A stretch of 34,048 nt of DNA from an uncultured Prevotella sp. (GCA_902798285.1 CADBVZ010000027.1:1-34048), one strand, 5' to 3'; counted from the first letter of the stretch, positions 22,914 through 31,578 are shown. Notes: generated by a model not told the origin, from the letters alone. Numbers and translations are program-made.

Positions 22914-24224
22914 ATGGAAACTCCAATTAAAAGAGAAATCGTTGACGGACTGGTGGCTGAGCTTGGCATTGAGGATTTTGCCAAGGCTACTATTCGTGAG
23001 GTGAAGCAGGTTGCCGCCAAGTCAGAGAAAGCGAGTGGGGTAGAGTTCATCAAGATGGAGATGGGTATTCCCGGTCTGCCTGCTGCGCAGGTGGGTGTCG
23101 ATGCTCAGATTCAGGCTTTGAAGGATGGTATCGCCCACTCATATCCTGATATTCAGGGAGCACTAGTATTGAAAGAAGCTGCATCGCAGTTTGTGAAGGC
23201 ATTTATCGGCATCGATATCAAACCTGAGGGTTGTGTGCCAGTAAGCGGTTCGATGCAAGGAACTTTCGCCTCGTTCCTGACCTGTTCGCAGTGCGACAAG
23301 AAGAAGGATACAGTGCTGTTCATCGACCCAGGATTCCCTGTACAGAAGATGCAGTTGCAGGTGATGGGTGTGAAATACGAGACCTTCGATGTGTACAACT
23401 ATCGTGGCGATAAGTTGGGTGCTAAGCTCGAGAGCTATATGAGCAAGGGCAACATCTGCGCTATCGTTTATTCTAATCCAAACAATCCCTCATGGATTTG
23501 TCTGCGTGAGGAAGAGCTGAAGACGATTGGCGAACTCGCCACCAAGTACGACTGTGTGGTAATGGAGGATCTGGCTTACTTCGCTATGGACTTCCGCAAG
23601 GATCTCTCGAAACCCTTCGAGGCTCCTTATCAGGCCACAGTGGCACGCTATACTGACAACTATATGCTGCTTATCTCAGGTTCCAAGGCTTTCAGTTATG
23701 CTGGTGAGCGTATTGGTGTAACCTGTATCAGCGATAAGCTGTTCCATCGTCATTTCGATGATCTGTCGGCTCGCTATCAGGGTCTGCCCTTTGGTCCTGT
23801 ATTCTCTACGCGTATGCTCTACGCTTTGAGTTCTGGTACCAGTCATAGTGCCCAGTATGCGATGGCTGCTATGCTGAAGGCTGCCTATGAGGGTAAATAC
23901 GACTTCCGTAAGGAAATAAGCGTGTATGGCGAACGTGCCAAGAAGTTGAAGGAGATTTTCTGTCGCCACAACTTCTATGTGGTTTACGATAAGGATTTGG
24001 ACGAGCCCATTGCTGATGGCTTCTATTTTACCATTGGCTATCCAGGTATGACGTCGGGTAAGTTGGCCAAGGAACTGATGTACTATGGTGTTTCGGCCAT
24101 CTGTCTGATTACCTGCGGTTCTGAGCAGGAAGGCTTGAGAGTCTGCACATCGTTCATCGAGGATCATCAGTACGATATGCTTGAGGAGCGCATGAAAATT
24201 TTCGAGATCAACAATCCTCGCTAA
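22914..24224 (+). CDS. PLP-dependent aminotransferase (class I/II), probably aromatic, 436 aa
   Basis: Fold type I aminotransferase: YSNPNNPSW (about 186-194) is the substrate/PLP Asn motif, MEDLAY carries the pyridine-binding Asp, and SGSKAFSYAGERIG holds the Schiff-base Lys258 and phosphate-binding residues. Size is normal. It lies directly after iorAB, so it most likely interconverts aromatic amino acids and the aryl-pyruvates used by IorAB, either for catabolism to aryl-acyl-CoA or, run in reverse, for making aromatic amino acids from aryl acids. Substrate preference is inferred from context, not from the sequence. Confidence 0.88.
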   Translation: METPIKREIVDGLVAELGIEDFAKATIREVKQVAAKSEKASGVEFIKMEMGIPGLPAAQVGVDAQIQALKDGIAHSYPDIQGALVLKEAASQFVKAFIGIDIKPEGCVPVSGSMQGTFASFLTCSQCDKKKDTVLFIDPGFPVQKMQLQVMGVKYETFDVYNYRGDKLGAKLESYMSKGNICAIVYSNPNNPSWICLREEELKTIGELATKYDCVVMEDLAYFAMDFRKDLSKPFEAPYQATVARYTDNYMLLISGSKAFSYAGERIGVTCISDKLFHRHFDDLSARYQGLPFGPVFSTRMLYALSSGTSHSAQYAMAAMLKAAYEGKYDFRKEISVYGERAKKLKEIFCRHNFYVVYDKDLDEPIADGFYFTIGYPGMTSGKLAKELMYYGVSAICLITCGSEQEGLRVCTSFIEDHQYDMLEERMKIFEINNPR

Positions 24225-24248
24225 ACCAATAATCTCCTGAAAATAAAA

Positions 24249-24274
24249 AAGCCCTTGCAAAACTGCAGGGGCTT
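24249..24274. terminator. Bidirectional terminator after the aminotransferase gene
   Basis: An 11-bp stem AAGCCCTTGCA/TGCAGGGGCTT (one wobble) with a 4-nt loop is flanked by T-rich sequence on the plus side and A-rich on the other. It lies between convergent genes. Confidence 0.8.
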
Positions 24275-24282
24275 CTATTTTT

Positions 24283-24804
24283 TTATTTCTTTGGTGGAGG
24301 AGGCGGCATCTTACCATCGTGAGGTGGACGCTTGCCGTCTTTCTTTTGCTTTTTCTCCTTCTTTTTCTCTGCTGGTGCAGGATCATTCTCATCGCTCATG
24401 TCTACAACCTTAAAGCGGAACTCACTTTCCGGCAGATAGCGAACGTCGAATTTTCCTTTGTTCTTAACAAGGTAGTTTTGCTTCATCTTGGCATATTTCT
24501 TCTCCACATCCTTACGTTTCACTGAGCCTATAATAACACACGTGCGATTGGGAAGATCACGCTGCTGGGTGAAGAAATTACGCAGTTGGTAAGAGTAGTT
24601 TCCCTTGCCAGAAATATACTGCTTTTTCTTTGTTACCCATACGCTGTCTAACTCCTGGATGTCTGTGAAATAAACGGTTGAGTCGTTGAATGAAGCTACA
24701 AAGCCAAACATGTAGGCCTTGGGCACTTGAATATTCTGAGCCGACAGCGTCTGGCTGCCAGCTACCATCAGAACAGCAAGTGAGAGGGTTCTGAAAAATC
24801 TCAT
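24283..24804 (-). CDS. Small exported protein with Lys/Pro-rich tail, 173 aa
   Basis: Signal peptide [22 protein letters not shown] ends before QNIQ. The mature domain of about 120 residues has mixed alpha/beta character. The last ~35 residues are Lys-rich then Pro-rich (EKKKEKKQKKDGKRPP, ending PPPPPKK), a disordered tail. I recognise no family. The ATG overlaps the stop codon of the sigma factor gene by one base (TAATG), so its translation is coupled to that of rpoD, which is unusual for an exported protein. The function is unknown. Confidence 0.75.
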   Translation of the reverse strand: MRFFRTLSLAVLMVAGSQTLSAQNIQVPKAYMFGFVASFNDSTVYFTDIQELDSVWVTKKKQYISGKGNYSYQLRNFFTQQRDLPNRTCVIIGSVKRKDVEKKYAKMKQNYLVKNKGKFDVRYLPESEFRFKVVDMSDENDPAPAEKKKEKKQKKDGKRPPHDGKMPPPPPKK

Positions 24805-25664
24805 TATCCTAAAAATGTCTTTAATATTTTGTTCTTACTACAGCCACGCAACTTGCGAATGGCTTTTTCTTTAATCTGGCGTACACGCTCACGAGTGAGA
24901 CCGAATTTTACACCTATTTCTTCCATCGTCAGTTCAGGACGGTTGATGCCGTACGATGCTTCAATCACGTTTCGCTCACGATCGCTCAGCATCGTCAGAG
25001 CTTCTTGTATCTCTGCCCTCAGCGATTCTTCTACCAGCGTTGTATCAGCCATAGGCGAATTCTCGTTAGGCATGACGTCGAGCAGACTGTTATCCTCTCC
25101 ATCTACGAAGGGAGCATCTACTGATACATGGTGGCCGTTAATGTTCATTGCCTCGTCGATCTTATCCTCTGGCAAGTCTATCTTCTCGGCTATTTCCTCG
25201 AGCGACGGTCGACGTTCGTTCTCCTGCTCAAAACGGTTTATCTCACGCGTTATTTTGTTCACGCTGCCTACCTGATTCAGGGGCAGACGTACTATACGGC
25301 TTTGCTCTGAGATAGCTTGCAGAATACTCTGACGTATCCACCATACGGCATAGGATATGAACTTAAAGCCGCGTGTCTCGTCAAATCGCTCTGCTGCCTT
25401 CAGCAGTCCCAGGTTACCCTCGTTAATGAGGTCAGGAAGTGATAGTCCCTGATTCTGATACTGCTTTGCTACACTGACCACAAATCTGAGATTAGCTTTC
25501 GTCAGTCGTTCCAATGCTTTTTGGTCACCATGTTTTATACGCTGCGCAAGCTCCACCTCTTCCTCAGCCGAGATCATCTCTTCTTTGCCTATTTCCTGAA
25601 GGTACTTTTCTAGGGCGGCACTCTCTCGGTTGGTTATAGATTTAGTAATTTTTAGTTGTCTCAT
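24804..25664 (-). CDS. rpoD: Primary RNA polymerase sigma factor (Bacteroidetes RpoD), 286 aa
   Basis: Sigma-70 regions in order: 1.2 ([20 protein letters not shown]), 2.1-2.2 ([37 protein letters not shown]), 2.3-2.4 ([21 protein letters not shown]), 3.0-3.1, and 4.2 ([28 protein letters not shown]; each quoted only as a landmark). Region 1.1 is absent, as in the short primary sigma of this phylum, which recognises the TTTG/TAnnTTTG promoters found throughout this window. Its own promoter (25693-25724) fits the same consensus, consistent with self-recognition. The leader is about 24 nt. Confidence 0.95.
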   Translation of the reverse strand: MRQLKITKSITNRESAALEKYLQEIGKEEMISAEEEVELAQRIKHGDQKALERLTKANLRFVVSVAKQYQNQGLSLPDLINEGNLGLLKAAERFDETRGFKFISYAVWWIRQSILQAISEQSRIVRLPLNQVGSVNKITREINRFEQENERRPSLEEIAEKIDLPEDKIDEAMNINGHHVSVDAPFVDGEDNSLLDVMPNENSPMADTTLVEESLRAEIQEALTMLSDRERNVIEASYGINRPELTMEEIGVKFGLTRERVRQIKEKAIRKLRGCSKNKILKTFLG

Positions 25665-25692
25665 TTTCTGGTCAATGTTTTAAGCCGTTCTG

Positions 25693-25724
25693 CAAAAGTA
25701 TAGCATTTTCCTGAAACGACCAAA
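25693..25724 (-). promoter_or_regulatory. Promoter of rpoD (TTTG, 20 nt, TACTTTTG)
   Basis: On the minus strand TTTG (25724-25721) comes from the T-run of the upstream terminator, and TACTTTTG is at 25700-25693. The spacer is 20 nt. Confidence 0.72.
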
Positions 25725-25753
25725 AAAAAGCCGCAATTTTTTACAATTGCGGC
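25721..25753 (-). terminator. Intrinsic terminator of the htrA gene
   Basis: A 9-bp stem GCCGCAATT/AATTGCGGC (25730-25738 and 25745-25753) is followed on the minus strand by eight T, ending in the TTTG that starts the rpoD promoter. Confidence 0.85.
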
Positions 25754-25772
25754 CATTTTTATGCATTTTAGC

Positions 25773-27278
25773 TTAGTCGTTCTCCAGTGGAACGGCGAAA
25801 TAGCCCTTCTTTCCTGTGGTATAAATACCCTGAATGTAAAGCACTGGCTCCCTGCTTGTTGAAGCCTCTTTGACGACACTCTGCAGGTCTTCGATGCTCT
25901 TCACACTCTGGTCGTTCACACGCTGAATAATGAAGCCCTTTGGTACACCAGCATCCTTCAGTTTGCCACCACTAATCTTGATAACCTCCAGACCGTAGCC
26001 AATGTTCAGCTGCTCCTTCTGGGCATCGGTGATGGCGCGGAAGCTGCCACCCAGCACATCGAGGTCAGCATTCTTCACTACCTTCGTATTGCCCTGTTCG
26101 TTCTTCAGTGTTACACTAACAGTGTGGCTCTTCTTGGCGCGCAGATAGGTGAGTGATACCTTGTCGCCAGGACGCTTCTTGGCGAGAATGCCCTGCAGCT
26201 CACCAAACTTGGTTACCTTCTGTCCGTCAACGGCAGTAATCACGTCGCCTTCCTTCAGGCCAGCTGCCTCAGCAGCACCATCCTCAACAACTTTTGCAAC
26301 ATAGATACCCTCCATGGTGCCCAGATCAACTTCCTTGTCCTTATCCTTCTCATTGTCTACGTAGTTCTTCACGTCAGTACCCTGAATACCAATCATGGCG
26401 CGCTGAACGTTACCATACTGCTTCAGATCCTCAACAACCTTATTCATAATAGTGGTAGGAATCGCAAAGCCATAACCAATGTTCGAACCAGTGGGCGATG
26501 CCAGCATGGCATTGATACCAACCAACTCACCACGTGTGTTCACTAGTGCTCCACCAGAATTACCCTGGTTGATGGCAGCATCGGTCTGAATGAAACTCTC
26601 CACACCATTGGCACCCAGTGTACGAGCCTTAGCCGAAATGATACCGGCAGTAACGGTGTTGTTAAGTCCAAGAGGATTACCTACGGCCAATACCCATTCA
26701 CCTACGCGAACATCGTCGCTGTTTGCAATCACGATGGCTGGCAGATTCTTGGCATCTATCTTAATCAGCGCAAGGTCGGTAGTCTTGTCGGCACCAATGA
26801 TGCGTGCTGAATATTCCTTCTGTCCCTCGTTAAGGGTAACGGTCAGTTCGTCAGCTCCGTCAACTACATGGTTGTTGGTTACGATATAACCATCGGCACT
26901 GATGATAACACCTGAACCTGCTGCTGCACGCTTAGGAGTCTGCACCTGACGCTGGCGCTTTTGTCCGTTGTTGCCTTGACCACGTCCGAAGAAACCGCCA
27001 AAGGGGTCAGAGAAGAAATCCTCAAACGGATCGCTGTACTCTACAGTTTGTACTTTTGAATTCTGAACAGACTTGATATAAACCACTGATGGCAGAGCCT
27101 TGTCAGCGGCATAAGTCAGGTCTACAGGTTGTCCTGCAGGTGCTGATGCTACTACAGGAGCTGGAGCAGAAGCGGTAGCTGCATTAGTTTTTGTGAATGC
27201 TGCTACTGAAAGAATCAAAGCAACGACGCACACAGCTGGCGTTGCCACATTTACGATCTTTTTCATATTCTCAGTCAT
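25773..27278 (-). CDS. degP: HtrA/DegP-type periplasmic serine protease, 501 aa
   Basis: Trypsin-like catalytic triad: His137 in TNNHVVDG, Asp168 in TTDLALIKI, Ser241 in GNSGGAL. Two PDZ domains follow (about 300-400 and 415-495). The N-terminus (from MKKIVNVA) has a signal or anchor sequence, and a Gly/Gln/Arg-rich linker lies at about 95-115, before the protease domain. HtrA proteins degrade misfolded envelope proteins. ATG 27278 (MTENMKK) is chosen over a TTG further upstream; ATG 27266 (MKKIV) is also possible. The promoter region has a CIRCE-like dyad and TGACAA dyads, which fits stress regulation. Confidence 0.93.
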   Translation of the reverse strand: MTENMKKIVNVATPAVCVVALILSVAAFTKTNAATASAPAPVVASAPAGQPVDLTYAADKALPSVVYIKSVQNSKVQTVEYSDPFEDFFSDPFGGFFGRGQGNNGQKRQRQVQTPKRAAAGSGVIISADGYIVTNNHVVDGADELTVTLNEGQKEYSARIIGADKTTDLALIKIDAKNLPAIVIANSDDVRVGEWVLAVGNPLGLNNTVTAGIISAKARTLGANGVESFIQTDAAINQGNSGGALVNTRGELVGINAMLASPTGSNIGYGFAIPTTIMNKVVEDLKQYGNVQRAMIGIQGTDVKNYVDNEKDKDKEVDLGTMEGIYVAKVVEDGAAEAAGLKEGDVITAVDGQKVTKFGELQGILAKKRPGDKVSLTYLRAKKSHTVSVTLKNEQGNTKVVKNADLDVLGGSFRAITDAQKEQLNIGYGLEVIKISGGKLKDAGVPKGFIIQRVNDQSVKSIEDLQSVVKEASTSREPVLYIQGIYTTGKKGYFAVPLEND

Positions 27279-27331
27279 TTTTATTATGTATTTAAAATTC
27301 AACTTATGCAACTCCTTGTGTTGCGTTTACT

Positions 27332-27350
27332 CACTCGGAGTTTTCGAGTG
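27332..27350. promoter_or_regulatory. CIRCE-like dyad at the htrA start site
   Basis: CACTC-N9-GAGTG (27332-27336 and 27346-27350), the same arm and spacer geometry as the HrcA operator core. Including flanks, the match to TTAGCACTC-N9-GAGTGCTAA is 14 of 18 arm positions. It overlaps the predicted transcription start of htrA. Confidence 0.45.
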
Positions 27351-27384
27351 CAAAAATAAGTGCATTTTTCCATATACTGACAAA
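27351..27384 (-). promoter_or_regulatory. Promoter of htrA (TTTG, 22 nt, TATTTTTG)
   Basis: On the minus strand TTTG (27384-27381) and TATTTTTG (27358-27351) are separated by 22 nt, one more than usual. The -33 element lies inside the palindrome GACAAATTGTC (27379-27389). Confidence 0.6.
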
Positions 27385-27495
27385 TTGTCGTCAATATTTG
27401 TCCCAATTTAACAATTCCCTTGACACCCTTAACGGGTATTTGCTATTAACACTTCAAATCTTAAATTACTGACAAAATTAAGGAATCTTGTCAGT
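27379..27495. promoter_or_regulatory. Two TGACAA/TTGTCA dyads between htrA and rnpB
   Basis: GACAAATTGTC (27379-27389) overlaps the htrA -33 element. ACTGACAA (27468-27475) and TTGTCAGT (27488-27495) form a second dyad with 12 nt between arms. The shared half-site TGACAA suggests one regulator. ACCC-TTAAC-GGGT lies between them. Confidence 0.45.
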
Positions 27496-27564
27496 TTTAG
27501 TTGCATATATTGAATTAACAAGATAATTTTCGTATTAATATGCGCCAAATTAGATTTTTATGTT

Positions 27565-27572
27565 TAATTTTG
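27565..27572 (+). promoter_or_regulatory. -7 box of rnpB
   Basis: TAATTTTG at 27565-27572 lies a few bases before the first paired base of RNase P RNA. No clear TTTG is found at -33. Confidence 0.55.
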
Positions 27573-27575
27573 CAC

Positions 27576-27937
27576 CCAGAAAGCACTGTCACGGCTTGTC
27601 GCTGGTGTCATCTTGGCACGAGAGGAAAGTCCGGGCAGCACAGGGCGCCCCACTTCTGAAAATGGAAGCTATTGGTGACAGTAGGTGCCGGTAGAAGAGA
27701 ATGACCGCCGCAAGGTAAGGGTGAGAAGGTGGTGTAAGAGACCACCAGCCAACGGGTGATCGTTGGGCTGTGCCGACTGGGGGCTGCAAGTTCATGTATA
27801 CCATCGTCTGAGGGTTGCCCGCCCGAGTAAACGATGGAGGGTAGAATGCTTGAGCCATGGGGTGACTCATGGACTAGATAAATGACAGGCGCCACGCAAG
27901 TGGTACAGAACCCGGCTTATAGGGGCAGTGCTTTCTT
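27576..27937 (+). ncRNA. rnpB: RNase P RNA component
   Basis: Catalytic RNA that removes 5' leaders from tRNA precursors. The closing helix P1 is AAAGCACTG (27580-27588) with CAGTGCTTT (27926-27934). The universally conserved GAGGAAAGTCCGGGC lies near the 5' end and ACAGAACCCGGCTTAT near the 3' end, as in bacterial type A RNase P. Length is about 360 nt. P1 followed by C and a run of T also forms the terminator. The 5' end is placed from the -7 box at 27565-27572. Confidence 0.96.
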
Positions 27938-27942
27938 TTTTA
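27926..27942 (+). terminator. 3' end of rnpB: P1 strand plus T-run
   Basis: The 3' strand of P1 is followed directly by CTTTTTTATT, so the closing helix may double as the terminator stem. Confidence 0.5.
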
Positions 27943-27992
27943 TTAATTTAAATCGACCTTAAGAAAGGTTGAAAGGTAAAAGATTGAAAGAT

Positions 27993-28916
27993 ATGAATAG
28001 ATTCCTGCATGAGATTTATCGTAAGCTTTATCTTACCATCCGTTTCTTCACAGAGAAACGGGTGATGACGCAGGCGTCTGCCCTCACATACTCTACGCTG
28101 TTAGCCATCGTACCAATTCTCGCCGTTGTGTTTGCTATTGCTCGAGGCTTTGGATATAACAAATATATAGAGATATGGTTTCGTGAGGCGCTGGCCTCTC
28201 AGCCTCAGGTGGCAGAGGTTATCGTAGGCTTCGTGAATAGTTACCTGGTGCATACCAAGAGTGGTATCTTCCTGGGGGTGGGCTTGATATTCATGCTTTA
28301 CACAGTGCTGATGTTGGTGAATAACATCGAGGAGACCTTTAATCAGATATGGCAGGTGAACAACTCTCGACCTATCATCCGCTCGCTTAGCAATTATCTG
28401 GCCGTGTTCTTCCTGTTTCCCATCATCATTGTGGTATCTACAGGTCTTTCCATTTTCTTGGAAACGGTGGCCGACTCGATGGCTGGGTTTGTGCTTCTTG
28501 GCCCAGTCGTGCGCTTGGTACTCAACTTCTCGCCTTACATACTATTGTGTTTGCTCTTTTTCATTCTTTATGTTCACATGCCCAATACTGAGGTTCGTCC
28601 GTCGTGTGCCATCGTGCCTGCCATCCTTGCAGGTATCGCCATGCAGGTGCTGCAGATTGCCTATATTCACTCTCAGATTTGGGTAACTGGCTATAACGCC
28701 ATCTATGGTTCGTTTGCCGCTCTGCCTCTGTTCATGCTTTGGGTGCAGATATCGTGGACTATCTGTCTGTTTGGTGCCCAACTCACCTATACCAATCAGA
28801 ATATGAATCGCATCGGCATCAACCTCGAGCCTATCGATATTCATCCCCATGTGGATATGACGGATGATGAACGAGCCGACAGTGAATTTTACGCAGGCAA
28901 CATTGACAGTCTATAA
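27993..28916 (+). CDS. YihY/BrkB-family inner-membrane protein, 307 aa
   Basis: About six hydrophobic segments and the family pattern near the N-terminus (QASALTYSTLLAIVPILAVV), followed by NNIEETFNQIWQV and later YGSFAALPLFMLWVQISW. These proteins were once called RNase BN but are membrane proteins of unclear transport function. The cytoplasmic C-terminal tail is short and acidic. ATG 27993 is preferred to a TTG 24 nt upstream. It follows rnpB by about 55 nt without an obvious own promoter. A terminator at 28922-28950 separates it from thrC. Confidence 0.9.
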   Translation: MNRFLHEIYRKLYLTIRFFTEKRVMTQASALTYSTLLAIVPILAVVFAIARGFGYNKYIEIWFREALASQPQVAEVIVGFVNSYLVHTKSGIFLGVGLIFMLYTVLMLVNNIEETFNQIWQVNNSRPIIRSLSNYLAVFFLFPIIIVVSTGLSIFLETVADSMAGFVLLGPVVRLVLNFSPYILLCLLFFILYVHMPNTEVRPSCAIVPAILAGIAMQVLQIAYIHSQIWVTGYNAIYGSFAALPLFMLWVQISWTICLFGAQLTYTNQNMNRIGINLEPIDIHPHVDMTDDERADSEFYAGNIDSL

Positions 28917-28921
28917 AGAAA

Positions 28922-28950
28922 AATCCCCGCCATGTGGTAGGGATTAATTT
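28922..28950. terminator. Terminator between yihY-like gene and thrC
   Basis: AATCCC (28922-28927) pairs with GGGATT (28940-28945), extended inside by GCCA/TGGT after one mismatch, then AATTTT. It lies between convergent genes. Confidence 0.6.
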
Positions 28951-30254
28951 TATTCACTTAACAGGTATTTCTTAAAGTCGGCGAAATCCTTCGTCATGGG
29001 TACGCTTTGTTTCTCGCCCTTCATGAAGGCAGCTAAGCGATCGGGTATTGCTACGTCGATACCTAAGATGTCGTCCACCTTCTCCTTGAACTTAGCAGGA
29101 TGGGCTGTCTCGCAGAACACGCCAATCTCGCCAGGGTTCAGTCCATCTGCAAGCGCCTGATAGCCGCATGCACCATGAGGATCTAGGATGTACTTCGTCT
29201 CTTCATAACACTGCTTCATGGTCTGACGAATCTCATCGTCCGTATAGGTAGCACCACTTATCAAACTGCTGATGCGCTCATGACTCTTGCCATAGAGATC
29301 GTAGATGCGTGCGAAGTTCGAGGGATCGCCCACGTCCATTGCATTGGCCAGTGTCTGCTTCGAGGGCTTGGGCTCATACTTGCCAGTCTGCAGATACTTG
29401 TAGAAGATATCGTTGGCATTGTTGGCAGCAATGAATCGCTTGATGGGGAGTCCCATCTCATGCCCAAAGAGGGCTGCGCAGATGTTGCCAAAGTTGCCAC
29501 TTGGAACGCACATCACCAAATCGTCAGCCTTGCCCTGAGCCTTCATTCTTGCGTAAGCATTGAAGTAATAGAATGCCTGCGGCAGGAAACGGGCTACGTT
29601 AATACTGTTGGCCGATGTCAACTTCATGTGCTGGTTCAGTTCTGCGTCCATGAAAGCATTCTTCACTAGCGCCTGACAATCGTCGAAGACACCGTCCACC
29701 TCGATGGCAGTAATGTTCTTGCCTAGCGTGGTAAACTGGCACTCCTGAATAGGACTCACCTTACCCTTGGGATAGAGTACATACACGTGAATGCCGTCAA
29801 CGCCTAAGAAACCGTTGGCTACAGCAGAGCCAGTATCACCACTGGTAGCCACCAGCACGTTTACCTGCTCGCCCTTGCCTTCCTGCTTAATGAAGTATTG
29901 AAGCAGTCGTGCCATAAACCTCGCACCTACATCCTTGAAGGCGAGGGTAGGACCATGAAAGAGTTCCAGCGTGTAGATTTTATCTTTTATCTCCACTACA
30001 GGACAATCGAATGACAGCGTGTCGTAAACGATATCCTTCAGCGCGTCGAGGTCTACATCTTCGCCAAAGAAGGCACTTGCCACGTTATAGGCTATCTCCT
30101 GGAATGACATATCCTGAATGTTGTCGAAGAAAGCCTTTGGCAGCTTCTGGATTCTCTCTGGCATATAAAGGCCTCTGTCTTCTGCCAGTCCTTTCACAAC
30201 GGCCTTGTGAAGATCGGCTATGGGAGCCGTACCGTTTGTACTATAATAACGCAT
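28950..30254 (-). CDS. thrC: Threonine synthase, 434 aa
   Basis: PLP enzyme that converts O-phosphohomoserine to threonine. HGPTLAFKDVGARFMARLL contains the PLP Lys107. ATSGDTGSAVANGFLG supplies the phosphate-binding loop and PSGNFGNICAALFG the later family motif. The N-terminal MRYYSTNG is typical of threonine synthase class with about 430 residues. It is the last gene of the thrA / apgM-like / thrC operon on the minus strand, 61 nt after the preceding gene. No separate promoter is visible in that gap, which holds only a small CGAGC/GCTCG hairpin. Confidence 0.94.
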   Translation of the reverse strand: MRYYSTNGTAPIADLHKAVVKGLAEDRGLYMPERIQKLPKAFFDNIQDMSFQEIAYNVASAFFGEDVDLDALKDIVYDTLSFDCPVVEIKDKIYTLELFHGPTLAFKDVGARFMARLLQYFIKQEGKGEQVNVLVATSGDTGSAVANGFLGVDGIHVYVLYPKGKVSPIQECQFTTLGKNITAIEVDGVFDDCQALVKNAFMDAELNQHMKLTSANSINVARFLPQAFYYFNAYARMKAQGKADDLVMCVPSGNFGNICAALFGHEMGLPIKRFIAANNANDIFYKYLQTGKYEPKPSKQTLANAMDVGDPSNFARIYDLYGKSHERISSLISGATYTDDEIRQTMKQCYEETKYILDPHGACGYQALADGLNPGEIGVFCETAHPAKFKEKVDDILGIDVAIPDRLAAFMKGEKQSVPMTKDFADFKKYLLSE

Positions 30255-30315
30255 ATATTATACTATTTGAATATTTCTTGTTAAGACAAGCGAGCAAAGC
30301 TCGAGTCCTATTTGA

Positions 30316-31578
30316 CTATTGAATACTCATCAGAGCCTTCATAAACTCGTCGAGTTTGAGTAGTCCGTAAGCGCCTGATACGCAGCTTACTTCATCATAC
30401 TGCTGCACCTCGTCGGGCTCAATGCCTTTGTGCCAGATAAGGAATGGCACAGGCTGTCCCACATGGATGCGCATCTCCACAGGCGTCAGGTGGTCGGGCA
30501 ATACGGCGATACATACTGGCTCCTGCCAAGTCGACACCTTATTATATATGGGGGCGATGAGTCGCTGGTCCAGATACTCGATGGTCTTCAACTTCAGTTC
30601 CAAATCACCATCGTGTCCAGCCTCGTCACTGGCCTCTACATGCACAAATACGAAATCATCCTTCTCAAGTGCCTCGATGGCTGCCTGAGCCTTGCCTTCG
30701 TAGTTGGTGTTGGCCAGTCCTGTAGCACCTTCCACCTCTACAATCTTCAGTCCTGCATAGTGGCCTATGCCACGAATCAGGTCCACGGCAGAGATCACAG
30801 TGCCGCTCTTCACCTGAGGATACTGCTGCATCAGCGTCTCCATCGAGGGACGATAGCCGCCGCTCCAAGGCCAGATGCTGTTAGCTTGGCGCTCACCACG
30901 CTTAGCACGTTCGATGTTGAAAGGATGCTTGGCCAGTAACTCCTGCGATTTCAGAATCATCTCATTGATAAGGTCGGCAGTTTGTTGGGGTGTCAGGCGG
31001 CCTATTTCTGCAGGTGCATTCTCTTCTGGCTTTACCAGCAGTCCTCGCCATTCCTCATTAGGATGATCGTGGGGTGGGGCGCAGTCGATGTGCTTATTAC
31101 CACCTTTGATCACCAGCAGATGGCGATACTGAATACCAGTAATAAACTTCACACGCTCACAACCCTCTCGTTCATTGATGGGCTTGGCAAGCGTTTCGTT
31201 CAGATAGTCTATCAGCACACGAGCATCTTCTGTTTCCAGATTGCCACCATTGTGGGTGATAATCTTGCCGTCCTCGAGTGTGATGATATTGCAACGGATG
31301 GCAAAGTCGTCGTCAGCCATCTCATAGCCGATAGAAGCAGCCTCCAAGGGGCCACGACCTTCGTACACCTTATTCAGGTCGTAACCCAGAATCGCTGTGT
31401 TCGCCACCTCAGAGCCAGGAGGGAATCCCTCGGGCACAGTCATCAATCGTCCGCAGCGGCCTTCTTTGGCCAACTGGTCCATCATGGGTTTATAGGCATA
31501 TTGCAGAAGGGTCTTTCCTCCCAGTCTCTCCACCGGCAGGTCGGCCATTCCGTCGCCCAAAATAATAATGTGCTTCAT
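30316..31578 (-). CDS. ApgM-like alkaline phosphatase superfamily protein, proposed homoserine kinase, 420 aa
   Basis: Looks like an archaeal-type cofactor-independent phosphoglycerate mutase. LGDGMADLP carries the first metal Asp9, PPGSEVANTAILGYD the nucleophile Ser56, and HVEASDEAGHDGD and LPDHLTPVE the C-terminal metal ligands. However, it lies between thrA and thrC and no thrB gene is seen in the operon. I recall a protein family (TIGR02535) defined for exactly this context as a proposed homoserine kinase. The step from homoserine to O-phosphohomoserine is missing otherwise, so this role is favoured by context. A phosphoglycerate mutase role cannot be excluded. All metal-site residues are present. 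Confidence 0.85.
   Translation of the reverse strand: MKHIIILGDGMADLPVERLGGKTLLQYAYKPMMDQLAKEGRCGRLMTVPEGFPPGSEVANTAILGYDLNKVYEGRGPLEAASIGYEMADDDFAIRCNIITLEDGKIITHNGGNLETEDARVLIDYLNETLAKPINEREGCERVKFITGIQYRHLLVIKGGNKHIDCAPPHDHPNEEWRGLLVKPEENAPAEIGRLTPQQTADLINEMILKSQELLAKHPFNIERAKRGERQANSIWPWSGGYRPSMETLMQQYPQVKSGTVISAVDLIRGIGHYAGLKIVEVEGATGLANTNYEGKAQAAIEALEKDDFVFVHVEASDEAGHDGDLELKLKTIEYLDQRLIAPIYNKVSTWQEPVCIAVLPDHLTPVEMRIHVGQPVPFLIWHKGIEPDEVQQYDEVSCVSGAYGLLKLDEFMKALMSIQ

Noticed and set aside
27589-27895. Two minus-strand frames over the RNase P RNA
   Set aside because: The region is rnpB by its conserved sequences; these are chance frames.
30285-30302. CGAGC/GCTCG hairpin between thrC and the apgM-like gene as an attenuator
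   Set aside because: Only 5 bp, no T-run and no leader peptide with Thr/Ile codons.
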